From: Byssovorax sp. | GTDB lineage: Bacteria > Myxococcota_A > Polyangia > Polyangiales > Polyangiaceae | Length of the DNA stretch: 64,000 bases | Direction of reading: 5' to 3' | Assembly (NCBI GenBank): GCA_025362495.1 | Contig: JANYGI010000034.1 | Coordinates: forward strand, 62,001-126,000 | In this document: in pieces, positions 9,015 through 17,314 of the stretch | Position numbering within the stretch: the first letter of the stretch is position 1 | Layout of the letters: each line of letters starts with the position of its first letter | Notes under the pieces: model-generated | Databases searched by the model: none | What the model was told of the DNA's origin: nothing | Seen by the model: only the letters and a program-made list of their open reading frames with translations | Translations under genes and position numbers: made by a program

Positions 9015-10771
9015 CCGACAAGATCCGCGGTCGCCTCCTCGACGCGCTCCTCTCGCTGGGGCTGTTCTCCGGCTACGTGATCGCCCTCCTGCGCAGCGTG
9101 CAGGATCTCGGCTACGCGCGCGACGAGGGCTTCTATTTCCAGGCCGCGTCGAGCTACGGGCGCTGGTTCGAGCTGCTCTTCAAGGACCGCAAGGCGGCGC
9201 TCGTCCCCCGGACGGTCGACACGTACTGGAACGCGAACCCCGAGCACCCCGGGCTCGTCAAAGGGCTCTTCGCGCTGTCGAATTTGATCTTGCAGAAGAA
9301 GCACCACCTCTTCGCCATGGAGGGGACGAGCTATCGATTCCCGGCGATGGTGCTCGGCGGCTTGGCGCTGGTGCTGGTGTACCTGTGGGGCAAAGAGGCG
9401 CGGGGGCGGGCAGCGGGCCTGTTCGCGGCCCTCTGCCTCGCGCTGATGCCGCGCTTCTTCTTCCAGGCGCACCTGGCGTGCTTCGACGTGCCGATAGTGA
9501 CGATGTGGACGCTGGCGGCCTATTCGTACTGGAAATCGGTGCGCGCGCCGTCGCTCTTGTGGCCGGTGCTCACGGGCATCGCGTTCGGGCTCGCGCTCGA
9601 CACCAAGCACAACGCGTGGTTCTTGCCCTTCGTCGTGGTGGCGCACATCGTAGCTCGCGAGGTGATTCACCAGCTCGACGCGCGCTGGCGCGGGGTCCGC
9701 GATCCTGGCTTTGCCGCCTCGCGCCTCCGGTCGCTCACGGCGCTCGGAGCGATGGCGCTCTTCGGCCCTCTGGTGTTCGTCGCCCTATGGCCGCACCTCT
9801 GGCACGATACCCTCGCTCGGGTCCGGTGGTACGCCTCGTTCCACCTCAACCACGAGTATTACAACATGGAGTTCCTGGGGAAGAATTACTGGTCTCCCCC
9901 GATGCCGCGCGGCTACGCCTGGGTGATGACGGCGACGACCGTCCCCGGGATCACCCTGCTCCTGTTCTTCGTGGGCCTCGCGACGCGGGCGCGAGCTCGC
10001 CTGTCCGCGCTGCTCGGCGCGGCGATGAAGGATCGCTCGGCCAGGATCGCGCGCTGGACGGCGAATATGCCGGCGCCGCGCTTTGATCCGGGCTCTACCG
10101 ATCTGCTCTGGCTCCTCGGCCTGGTGGTCAATTACGCCGCGTGGACGTCGCCCAATACGCCGATCTTCGGCGGGACGAAGCACTGGATGACGGCCTATCC
10201 GTTCCTCGCGCTCTTCGCGGGATGTGGCTTTGCCGCGGTGGTGCGCGAGCTGCGGCGCGAGCTGCTGCGTCATCGTCGTCGCTTCACCTGGGCGGTCGCC
10301 GCCGCGCGCCCGGCGCTGCCAGTGACGTTGCTGGCGGGCGCCTCGATGATCGCGGCGCCCGCGGCCGAGACGTTCCACGCCCACCCCTGGGGCCTCTCGG
10401 CGTATACGCCCCTCGCCGGCGGCGCGCCCGGCGCGGCGACGCTGGGCCTCAATCGCGGCTTCTGGGGCTACACCACGGGAGCGATCGTGCCGGACCTCGA
10501 CCGCGAGGTGCCGAAGCGAGGGAGCGTTTACATCCACGATACGGCCGGTCCGTCCTGGGACATGCTCGCCACCGACGGCCGGCTGCGCCGCGACATCCGC
10601 GGCGTGTGGTCGGTGGCGGGCGCGGATTTCGCGCTCTATCACCACGAGAAGCACATGCGCGGGCAAGAGTTCCAGGCCTGGGTGGCCTATGGAACGGTGC
10701 GGCCCCTGATCATCGCGGGCCTCGACGGGGTGCCGGTGATCCTGGTCTACAAGCAGCCTCCGCCGCGCTGA
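9011..10771 (+). CDS. GT39/ArnT-like dolichyl-phosphate-mannose-protein-mannosyltransferase-family membrane protein
   Basis: A 586-residue polytopic protein. The first luminal loop carries ARDEGFYFQA, the Asp-Glu pair expected at the catalytic site of PMT/ArnT GT-C transferases. LDTKHNAWFLP in a later loop and the many hydrophobic helices (for example LGGLALVLVYLWG and FGPLVFVALWPHLW) also fit GT39. The enzyme should transfer a sugar from a polyprenyl-phosphate donor to a protein or glycan on the periplasmic side. It is the third gene of a tightly coupled operon (ATGA overlap at 9011-9014) and convergent to the next lipoprotein gene. Acceptor and sugar cannot be read from the sequence. Confidence 0.8.
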   Translation: MTDKIRGRLLDALLSLGLFSGYVIALLRSVQDLGYARDEGFYFQAASSYGRWFELLFKDRKAALVPRTVDTYWNANPEHPGLVKGLFALSNLILQKKHHLFAMEGTSYRFPAMVLGGLALVLVYLWGKEARGRAAGLFAALCLALMPRFFFQAHLACFDVPIVTMWTLAAYSYWKSVRAPSLLWPVLTGIAFGLALDTKHNAWFLPFVVVAHIVAREVIHQLDARWRGVRDPGFAASRLRSLTALGAMALFGPLVFVALWPHLWHDTLARVRWYASFHLNHEYYNMEFLGKNYWSPPMPRGYAWVMTATTVPGITLLLFFVGLATRARARLSALLGAAMKDRSARIARWTANMPAPRFDPGSTDLLWLLGLVVNYAAWTSPNTPIFGGTKHWMTAYPFLALFAGCGFAAVVRELRRELLRHRRRFTWAVAAARPALPVTLLAGASMIAAPAAETFHAHPWGLSAYTPLAGGAPGAATLGLNRGFWGYTTGAIVPDLDREVPKRGSVYIHDTAGPSWDMLATDGRLRRDIRGVWSVAGADFALYHHEKHMRGQEFQAWVAYGTVRPLIIAGLDGVPVILVYKQPPPR

Positions 10772-10787
10772 CGCCGCAGCGGCGCGA

Positions 10788-11639
10788 TCAGGGCGAACAG
10801 AACCCGTACGACTTCGTGTCGAAGATGACGGTCGGGTTGAAGGCCTTGCAGAATGGCCGGGTGGCCGGGCACTCGGGGTGGTTCTTGGCGTCGGCCGGCG
10901 TGCACCACTCCTGGCAGCTGTAGTTCGGGGCCATCCCGACGCAGATCAGGCCGGGATTGCAGGAGTTCGACGCTGCGCAGGCGCTCCCTTCGGGCACGCC
11001 CGCCGTGGTGGCGCACTCGCTGTCTTTGACGTTGACGTCGAAGTTGTAAACGCAGGTGAGGCCCGCGCCACAGGGAGGCTCCGGGAAGATGGGGTTGCAG
11101 TGCGCGGTGCACACGCGCAGGCCCGGGATCATCGCCGCGACCCCGTCCTGGGCGACCTCGATGCATTTTTCATCGGGATCGCAGTCGTCGACGGTGTTGC
11201 AGATCGGCTTGCAAACGCGGCTGCGGTGGTCGCACCACGTGCCCTTCGCGCAGTCGCCGTCGGTCGTGCACCCCGACCACTTGGGCTTGGCCATGGCGCT
11301 GATGGGGATGCAGTCGGACGCCCCGGTGTCGAGCCCCTGCACGGCGCACTTGGTGTTGGGCATGGGGCAGCCGCACTCGTGGCCCGGGAGGTACTCGCAC
11401 GTGCCTTGTTTGCCGGTGTGCGAGAGCACGCACGCCGCCGCGCCGCCCGTGCCGCTCGTCGATGCGGTGCTCGTGCCGCCGCCGCCGCCCGCCCCGGTGA
11501 TGACGGAGCCGGTGCTGCCGGTGCCAATCGGATCGAAGCCGAAGGTCGGGTATCCGCAGGCCCCTTCGCCGACGAGCGCGCCGCCGGCGACGAGGAAGAT
11601 CAGCAGTGCACGAGGCGCGGTGAAGAGTTTCATGGGCAT
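10788..11639 (-). CDS. Cys-rich secreted lipoprotein of unknown function
   Basis: The product is about 283 residues. Starts are possible at GTG 11642, ATG 11639 and ATG 11633, and no strong ribosome site separates them. A signal peptide ends in GEGAC, giving a lipidated cysteine, followed by a Gly/Ser/Thr linker. The body contains about 20 cysteines in spaced pairs (for example ECGCPMPNTKC and DGDCAKGTWCD), so it should be disulphide-rich and outside the cytoplasm. Similar Cys-rich lipoproteins are common in myxobacteria, and none gives a function here. Convergent with the glycosyltransferase operon, 16 bases apart. Confidence 0.75.
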   Translation of the reverse strand: MPMKLFTAPRALLIFLVAGGALVGEGACGYPTFGFDPIGTGSTGSVITGAGGGGGTSTASTSGTGGAAACVLSHTGKQGTCEYLPGHECGCPMPNTKCAVQGLDTGASDCIPISAMAKPKWSGCTTDGDCAKGTWCDHRSRVCKPICNTVDDCDPDEKCIEVAQDGVAAMIPGLRVCTAHCNPIFPEPPCGAGLTCVYNFDVNVKDSECATTAGVPEGSACAASNSCNPGLICVGMAPNYSCQEWCTPADAKNHPECPATRPFCKAFNPTVIFDTKSYGFCSP

Positions 11640-11739
11640 CACGGAGGCCGGACGAAGGGCCTCGAGGATACAGGAGCGACCAGCGGGATCGCGCGAAATC
11701 GGCGGGATCCGCGCGTGTCGCCCGGGACCCCGACGGCTC

Positions 11740-13014
11740 TCAGCGCTTCTTCGTCGCCGTCTTCCGCGCCTTCGTCGCCTCCGCTTTGGCGGGAGCCTTG
11801 GCGGCGGGGGCCTTCTTCACGGCCGCCGTCTTCTTCGCGGCGGGCGCTTTCTTCGCGACGGTCTTCCTGGCGGCAGCCTTCGTCGCCGTCTTCCGCGCAG
11901 GCTCCGATTTCGCCGCCGGCGTCTTTGCCGCGGCCGGCGTCTTCGAGGCCGCACGCTTCGGCGGAGGAGCTTCGTCGTCCTCCTCCTGCTGCTGCTCCTC
12001 GTGCTCCTCGTCGTCTTCGTCCTCGTCGTCCTCGTCGTCGGGCTCGGCGAGCGTGACCTTGGTGGCTCGCGCCGCCTTCGCGGGGGCAGGGGACGGCGTC
12101 GCCGCCGGCACGCCTGCGGCGGCCCCGGGGCGTTCGCCGACGATCGCTCTGGCCTCGCGCGCGAACACGGAGACGAGCGCGTCGACGTCGCGCGCGTCCT
12201 GATCCGAGAGCGGCGTGAACGAGACGGCGAGCGTGCGCGCGTCGGCCATCTCCCAGCTCGCGATGCAGCCGCCGCGGAGGATCGTGTTCTGACCGGCGGC
12301 GTCGATCTTCGGCGCGAGCGCGCGGTGCTCCGCGGGCGCGAGCGGGCGGCCGAGATCGATGGTGCGGTCGATGGTCGGGAGGTCGACGATGCCGGCCTCG
12401 ACGAGATCGGTGAGCTCGTCGGCGATGGCCTCTTCGAGCTCGAGGCGGCCGTCGGGATCGCCGTCTTCGAGCGTGAACGTCGCCGCGCGATCCTCGGCGC
12501 TGTAGGCGGTGAAGTGCGCCTGCACGAGCTCGGCGGCGCGGCCGAGGGCCTCGCGCATCGCCGCGACCGTCGCCAGCTTGCTCACCGTCGCCGCGACGTA
12601 GCCGAGCGTATCGAGGCGGATGTTGACCTGCTCTTCGAGCACGTCCGCTCCCTCGGCCGGGGCGCGGAACAGGCCTTCCCGCAGCGCGCGGAAGATGTCG
12701 CGGCGGATGACGTTGTCCTCGGCGAACACGTCCTCGACGTGGTCCGAGTCCATCAGCGCGGTGGTGAGCTGGTCGACGAGAGCCTCGACCTCGTCGTCGA
12801 GGGCCTCGCTGCCGAAGGTGCTCGTCACCTCGCCGCCGATGATCGCCTGAGGCTCGAGCCGCGGCACGATCCGCAGCAGGCGCGGGGCCATGAGCTCCTC
12901 GAGCTCGCGGGCGAGCGCGGTCGCGCCACCCTTGACCACCAGGATGTGACCCTGGGCCTTCAGCGCGTCTACGACGCTCATGGAGAGCGTCCGGGAGAGG
13001 TTCCTCTCGTTCAC
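11740..13014 (-). CDS. Acidic protein with histone H1-like Lys/Ala-rich C-terminal tail
   Basis: A 424-residue protein in three parts. Residues 1-300 form a mostly helical globular domain that I do not recognise. Residues about 324-348 are almost entirely Asp/Glu/Gln. Residues 349-424 are a Lys/Ala/Pro/Thr tail with repeats of KTPAAAK and KKAPAAK, like eukaryotic histone H1 and bacterial H1-like proteins. The tail should bind nucleic acid loosely, and the acidic block may mask it. It lacks a signal peptide, so it is presumably cytoplasmic or nucleoid-associated. GTG at 13014 opens the frame; ATG at 12981 (SVVDALK) is a plausible alternative. Confidence 0.8.
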   Translation of the reverse strand: MNERNLSRTLSMSVVDALKAQGHILVVKGGATALARELEELMAPRLLRIVPRLEPQAIIGGEVTSTFGSEALDDEVEALVDQLTTALMDSDHVEDVFAEDNVIRRDIFRALREGLFRAPAEGADVLEEQVNIRLDTLGYVAATVSKLATVAAMREALGRAAELVQAHFTAYSAEDRAATFTLEDGDPDGRLELEEAIADELTDLVEAGIVDLPTIDRTIDLGRPLAPAEHRALAPKIDAAGQNTILRGGCIASWEMADARTLAVSFTPLSDQDARDVDALVSVFAREARAIVGERPGAAAGVPAATPSPAPAKAARATKVTLAEPDDEDDEDEDDEEHEEQQQEEDDEAPPPKRAASKTPAAAKTPAAKSEPARKTATKAAARKTVAKKAPAAKKTAAVKKAPAAKAPAKAEATKARKTATKKR

Positions 13015-13046
13015 GGGGCGAGGAGCTTACACGTTTTCCCGGGACG

Positions 13047-13262
13047 TCAAGCGTCGTTCTCCTCGATGTAGATCACGACGTCGCCGATGCGCGCGGGGAT
13101 GACCCCGGTTTGCTCGGGTCCGCTGCCCGGCCGCACGCGCACGCGCACGACGAAGCCGACGCCGTCCTCGCGCTCGACGCCGATGCCCGCGCACCACGGC
13201 TCGGCGCCGATCGCGGTCTTGAGCTGGTCTTTTGCCCGCCTGGCCGATCCCACGTCGCTCAT
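13047..13262 (-). CDS. Small 71-residue conserved-looking protein
   Basis: ATG at 13262 opens a 71-residue protein with the pattern AGIGVERED, then GFVVRVRVRPG, then VIPARIGDVVIYIEE. This alternation of a glycine-turn strand, a basic strand and an IP-x-x-IG-x-V strand resembles the short beta domain at the N-terminus of Nal1-like and other trypsin-like proteins (GVGxK...IPxxIdGVPV). Here it stands alone with no protease part. Divergent from the secreted hydrolase, 85 bases away. No function is assigned. Confidence 0.55.
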   Translation of the reverse strand: MSDVGSARRAKDQLKTAIGAEPWCAGIGVEREDGVGFVVRVRVRPGSGPEQTGVIPARIGDVVIYIEENDA

Positions 13263-13347
13263 CCGCGACGCTCTACCATCATTGCGGAGAGAAGGGATCG
13301 CCCGGCGCCTTCTCGACGCCGCTCGTCCCGTGCGAGGATGCGTCCGC

Positions 13348-14337
13348 ATGCGACGCTCGATCCCGGTCCTCGTGGCGGCCACGCTCGGGCTGCTCGGGGC
13401 GTCGAGCGCGCGGGCCGAGCCGCGCGGCGAGTCGATCGAGGGCTGGCCTTGCAAGGGCTGCGTCACCTTCGCGCCGCCGAGCGACGGGTCGAGGCGCCCG
13501 CTGCTGATCGCCCTGCACGGTGACGACGGCGGGACGGGCAAGCTCTTTCACGCGCTCTTGCCGGCGTCCGAGCAGGAGCGGGTGATCCTGATCTCGCTCC
13601 GCTGCCCCGTCGACCTCGGCTGCCGCACGAGCTGGTGGCAATGGCGAGGCACGTCGACGCACGATCCCCGGTGGATCCAGGCGCAGATCGCCGCCGCCGA
13701 GGCGCGCTTCGCGGTCGATCCAGCGCGCGTCTACGCGGCGGGGTACAGCGGCGGGGCGACCTACCTCGGCTGGTACGTGCCCACGTTTCCAGGCGATTTC
13801 GCGGCGATCGCGCACATCGCCGGCGGGATGCCGTGGGGTACGCCGTGCCCGGCGTGCAAGGTCCCGGTGCTCTTCACGCTCGGCGCGGCCGATCCCATGC
13901 TGGTGCCGTACACGCGCCCGCTGCGCGACTATTACCAGTCCTGCGGCGGGCACGAGATCATGTGGCAGACGCTGCGCGGGGTGACCCACGAGGGGATCAT
14001 CCCCACGGTGCAAGCAGGGAAAGGGAAGGAGATCCTGACCTGGTTGCTCGCCCATCGCGCCGCGTGCGGCGACGCCGCGCTCGACGCGGGGAGCGCCGCC
14101 GCCGACGCGGAGGCCGACGCTACGACCGCGGGGGATGGCGGCGCCCCGCCGATCGTCGACACCGCTTCGTTCCCCGATCGCCCCTCGCCGACGGAGGCGC
14201 GCACGCCGCTCCAGGTCGCGCCGAGAGCGTCGAGCTGCGCGTGTGATCTCGGCGCGGACGTCGCGAGCAGCGCCGCGCCTCTCGTGGGCCTCGCGCTGCT
14301 CGCGCTGCTCGCTACTCGCCGTAGCCGATCGCCTTGA
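13348..14337 (+). CDS. Secreted alpha/beta-hydrolase (esterase/PHB-depolymerase type) with MYXO-CTERM-like tail
   Basis: ATG at 13348 begins a signal peptide (RRSIPVLVAATLGLLG, cut near residue 24). The 329-residue product has an early LIALHGDDGG oxyanion strand and the nucleophile elbow AAGYSGGA, with Ser as catalytic residue. A late THEG is a candidate catalytic His. This arrangement fits polyhydroxybutyrate-depolymerase/LpqC-type esterases acting outside the cell. After an Ala/Asp-rich linker the C-terminus shows CACDLG, a hydrophobic helix and TRRSRSP, a MYXO-CTERM-type sorting tail. Its 3' end overlaps the convergent neighbour by 26 bases. The substrate is unknown. Confidence 0.8.
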   Translation: MRRSIPVLVAATLGLLGASSARAEPRGESIEGWPCKGCVTFAPPSDGSRRPLLIALHGDDGGTGKLFHALLPASEQERVILISLRCPVDLGCRTSWWQWRGTSTHDPRWIQAQIAAAEARFAVDPARVYAAGYSGGATYLGWYVPTFPGDFAAIAHIAGGMPWGTPCPACKVPVLFTLGAADPMLVPYTRPLRDYYQSCGGHEIMWQTLRGVTHEGIIPTVQAGKGKEILTWLLAHRAACGDAALDAGSAAADAEADATTAGDGGAPPIVDTASFPDRPSPTEARTPLQVAPRASSCACDLGADVASSAAPLVGLALLALLATRRSRSP

Positions 14338-15322
14338 CGGTGTACGTCAGCGGCGTGGCCGCGACGTTGTAGAGCTTGGCGCTGAACAGCGCGCTCGATC
14401 CGGCGTCGAGATCCGATCCGGCCACCAGCGTCTGCTCCGCGCCGACGATCTTCCCGTCGGCGCCGTACATCGACACGAGGGCCCACACCGACTTCGCCTT
14501 GAAGGCGCTGAGGTTGGTGATTTTCCCCTCGAGCGTGTGAGGCGAGTAGCCCTTCTTCGGGGTGAACTTGATGCCCTCGACCTTGAGATCGGCGAGCTCG
14601 GTCTTGGTGAATGAGCGCGTCGGCGTGATGGAGATCTTCGTCGTCGCGAAGGCGTCGGTCTTGAGCGTGAGGAACGTGCACGGGACCTTCTCGCCGACCG
14701 GGAGCGCGTGGACCACGCTCGCGCACGTGCCGCTGTCGACCGCCGTGCCCGACGCGTCGAGGAGCGTGACCCGGGCGCTCGGGTAGCCGATGGGCGCGTC
14801 GCCGGTGTTGTAGATCTCGCCGACGAAGTAGCGCGCGCTGCCGAAGCTACCCTTGAAATCACGGAGATCGCGGAGCTCGGCCTTGAGCGTGCTCGTGCCC
14901 TCGGCGGGGATGATGCCGCCGCCGGCGGTGCTGCCGAGGCGGGGCGGAGGCGCGGCCGTCGATGCGGCGGCGATCGCGCTCGACGCGCGGCGCAAGCTCA
15001 CCAGGGCGAGGACACCGACGAGGATCCCGCCCACGACGAAGAGCCCGAGGCACCCGAGGCCGACGATGAGCCCGACGTTCGGCCCCTTGTTCGGCGGCGG
15101 CATCGGTTGCATCGGTTGCATCGGCGGCATCGGCGGACCGCCGTAGCCGCCCGCAGGAGGCCCTCCGTAGCCACCACCTGGCGGGCCGCCGTAGCCACCG
15201 CCGGGAGGCGGACCACCGAAGCCACCGCCGCCCGGAGGAGGACCGTATCCGCCGCCCGGAGGCGCGCCGCCGCCCGGCCCGTAGCCACCCGGTGCGCCGC
15301 CCGTCACGTGGAGTCCAGTCAT
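14312..15322 (-). CDS. Gly/Pro/Tyr-rich single-pass membrane protein with FxLYD-like domains
   Basis: ATG at 15322 was chosen because the sequence before it (MTGLHVTGGAPGG) is the start of the low-complexity region and upstream codons look non-coding. Residues 7-80 are GGYGGPP-type repeats. One transmembrane helix follows (about 83-108, IVGLGCLGLFVVGGILVG). The rest is extracytoplasmic beta sandwich. FVGEIYNTG...VTLLDASGTAVDSG matches the FxLYD domain pattern (a strand, an Asn turn, then a LxD strand), and a second, weaker copy lies near WALVSMYGADGKIVG. FxLYD domains are found in surface proteins of unknown ligand. Its 3' end overlaps the convergent esterase gene. It is divergent from the PEGA lipoprotein. 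Confidence 0.75.
   Translation of the reverse strand: MTGLHVTGGAPGGYGPGGGAPPGGGYGPPPGGGGFGGPPPGGGYGGPPGGGYGGPPAGGYGGPPMPPMQPMQPMPPPNKGPNVGLIVGLGCLGLFVVGGILVGVLALVSLRRASSAIAAASTAAPPPRLGSTAGGGIIPAEGTSTLKAELRDLRDFKGSFGSARYFVGEIYNTGDAPIGYPSARVTLLDASGTAVDSGTCASVVHALPVGEKVPCTFLTLKTDAFATTKISITPTRSFTKTELADLKVEGIKFTPKKGYSPHTLEGKITNLSAFKAKSVWALVSMYGADGKIVGAEQTLVAGSDLDAGSSALFSAKLYNVAATPLTYTVKAIGYGE
15083..15304 (-). repeat. Low-complexity GGYGGPP-type coding repeat
   Basis: Coding positions 7-80 of the FxLYD membrane protein are irregular repeats of GGYG, GPPP and GGPPAGG, ending in three MQP/MPP units. In DNA this appears as tandem ccgccgtagcc-like units. It is likely unstructured and cytoplasmic, because it lies before the single membrane helix. 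Confidence 0.8.
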
Positions 15323-15396
15323 GGCGCGGGAGTATGCCGTAAAAGCCCGCGCGCCGGTGCGGCGATCCTCCGCGGGGCCTGGTAGCATGCGCCGCC

Positions 15397-15783
15397 ATGA
15401 TGCACAGCGCGTATCGCGCGGCGTTTGCCGCGGTGGTCTCGGGAATGATCGGGTGCGGCGCGGCCGAGCCTCCGCCGGCCGCGCCGGTCGCGGCCGCCGC
15501 GCCCGAGGAGCCGGTCGCCGACGAGACCGGGCAGCTCGAGATCATGTGCAACCCGCCGACCCCGGTCCTGGTCGACGGCAAGAAGGCGGGGACGACGCCG
15601 ATCAGCGGCTTCCGCGTCGCCCCCGGCAGCCACGACGTGACCTTCGTCGACGAGCTCACCGGCAACCGCACGATGACCATCTCGCTCGGGCCGGGCGAGG
15701 GGCGCGCCGTGGTGTCGGATCGCCCGCCGACGGCGTCGGAGCCCGTCGACGCGAAGCCCGCCAAGGGCGCCAAGAAGAAGTAG
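15397..15783 (+). CDS. PEGA-domain lipoprotein
   Basis: A 128-residue product with a signal peptide ending in GMIGC (lipobox, lipidated Cys at 20) and a Pro/Ala linker. One PEGA domain follows, recognisable by LVDGKKAGTTPI and the strand VAPGSHDVTFV (usual pattern: a short strand, xVDGxxxGxTP, then xLxPGxHxV). The C-terminus is Lys-rich (KPAKGAKKK). PEGA domains occur in surface lipoproteins and kinases of deltaproteobacteria and probably bind or decorate the envelope. ATG at 15397 and 15400 are both possible. Divergent from the FxLYD protein, and followed by an oxidoreductase gene 46 bases downstream. Confidence 0.8.
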   Translation: MMHSAYRAAFAAVVSGMIGCGAAEPPPAAPVAAAAPEEPVADETGQLEIMCNPPTPVLVDGKKAGTTPISGFRVAPGSHDVTFVDELTGNRTMTISLGPGEGRAVVSDRPPTASEPVDAKPAKGAKKK

Positions 15784-15829
15784 CTTGCTCGATCCGAGCG
15801 CGCGCGCCGCGTGAAGGAAGGATCCCCCG

Positions 15830-16948
15830 ATGACCTCAGCCACCCTTGCTCCGGGCGTTCGCGTCGTCGTCGCCCGCTTCGCCGACTCGCCTCCCGAGGC
15901 CATCGAGACCGGCCTCGCGGTAGAGCCGATGCCGGCGCCCGATCCCGCCACGCTCGGCCCGCGCGACGTCATCGTCGCCGTGCGCAGCGCCGCCGTCGGG
16001 TGGGTCGATCTGCTGATGACGAGCGGGCAGTACCAGCACATGCCGCACCCGCCGTACACGCCCGGCCTCGAGTCGGCCGGCGAGATCGTGTGGGTCGGAC
16101 ACGATGCTCGCGGCGAGCTCGCCGTCGGTGATCGCGTCCTTGTCGACGGCTTCCTCGCGGGCCCGCGATCGCTCGGCGCATACCAGGCCTACGGCGGCTT
16201 CGCGACCTACGTCGTCGCCCCCGCGGAGGCCGCGCGAAAGATCCCCGGCACGCTCACCTACGACCAGGCCGCGAGCCTGCTCGGGAGCTACGAGACGGCC
16301 TACCATTGCCTCATCACGCGCGGCCGCCTGAAGGCCGGCGAGACGGCGCTGATCCACGGCGCGTCGGGCGCGACGGGCCTCGCCGCCGTGCAGGTCGCGA
16401 AGATCCTCGGGGCCACGGTGATCGCCACCGGCCGCTCCGACGAGAAGCTCGCCGTGGTGAAAGAGCAGGGCGCGGATCACGTGATCAACTGCCGCGGCGA
16501 AGGCGACGCCGTCCGCCCGTTCCGCGACGAGGTCAAGGCGCTCACCGGCGGCCGCGGCGTCGACGTCGTTTACGACGCGGTCGGCGGCGACATCTCGCTC
16601 GAGAGCCTGCGCTGCGTCGCGTTCGGCGCGCGCTTCCTGATCGTCGGCTGGGCCTCCACGCCGTTCGTGGCGCGCGGCAAGGGGCAGCGCGGCGCCCCCA
16701 ACGCCAACCTGCTGCCGACGAACCTGATCATGATGAAGAGCCTCGACGTGCTGGGCTGCCCCACGGCGATCTCGACGGCGCAGGATCCCGGGAGCCGCGC
16801 GCCGCGCCTCGCGCAGGTGCTGGCGTGGGCCGAGAGCGGGCAGATCCGGCCGCACGTTTCGCATACGTTCCCGCTCGCCGAGTTCAAGGAAGCGATGCGC
16901 GCGAAGTGGAGCGGCGCCGTGATCGGCGGCTGCGTGCTGCATCCGTGA
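15830..16948 (+). CDS. Medium-chain dehydrogenase/reductase, quinone oxidoreductase-like
   Basis: A GAAGGAAGG ribosome site lies 9 bases before ATG 15830. The 372-residue product is a typical MDR enzyme: an N-terminal GroES-like domain, then a Rossmann domain with HGASGATGLAAVQVAK (glycine-rich NADPH loop), and VVYDAVGGD shortly after. There is no catalytic-zinc Cys/His set, so it belongs to the zeta-crystallin/QOR-like group that reduces quinones or enones with NADPH in the cytosol. It resembles NADPH:quinone oxidoreductase-family proteins and may act on a fatty-acid or xenobiotic enoyl group. It is likely monocistronic. Confidence 0.85.
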   Translation: MTSATLAPGVRVVVARFADSPPEAIETGLAVEPMPAPDPATLGPRDVIVAVRSAAVGWVDLLMTSGQYQHMPHPPYTPGLESAGEIVWVGHDARGELAVGDRVLVDGFLAGPRSLGAYQAYGGFATYVVAPAEAARKIPGTLTYDQAASLLGSYETAYHCLITRGRLKAGETALIHGASGATGLAAVQVAKILGATVIATGRSDEKLAVVKEQGADHVINCRGEGDAVRPFRDEVKALTGGRGVDVVYDAVGGDISLESLRCVAFGARFLIVGWASTPFVARGKGQRGAPNANLLPTNLIMMKSLDVLGCPTAISTAQDPGSRAPRLAQVLAWAESGQIRPHVSHTFPLAEFKEAMRAKWSGAVIGGCVLHP

Positions 16949-17314
16949 CGCGCGGCCGCGTCCTCATCCCCGGAGGCGCGGCGAGCGCCAAGGGGATCTT
17001 CCCGCCCGCCGCCGGGATCCTGTGGGGAGCCTCCGCGCTCGACCCGGCGCGAGCGGCGCGCCGCCGCGGGTCGAGCCGGCCGGTGGCGAGAACGGGCGAT
17101 CGACGTCGCGATCGCGTCCCCGGGAGGTGAAGCGGCGTCGATCGAGTCGTCGATCGGGTGCGGAGGGGCTACATTTCGCGCGCTCACCGGGGCGAGGCCG
17201 CCGCGCGGAGATCGTTCGCGCGACGGCGCGGCGTTGATCTCGTGCCCCGGCGCTGTTTCGCGCTCGATCGACGGCTCGTCGATCCTGGTTGCGGCGCGCT
17301 GCGAGGATCGTCGC
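16949..17314. other. 366-bp gap without a recognised gene
   Basis: Short frames run through here on both strands, but none has a ribosome site, codon bias like its neighbours or a recognisable motif. The segment lies between two 3' ends (oxidoreductase from the left, helical protein from the right). I see no clear terminator stem with a T-run. Confidence 0.4.

Noticed and set aside
17022-17237. 71-codon plus-strand frame in the gap before the helical protein
   Set aside because: It lacks a ribosome site and has no coding-like composition.
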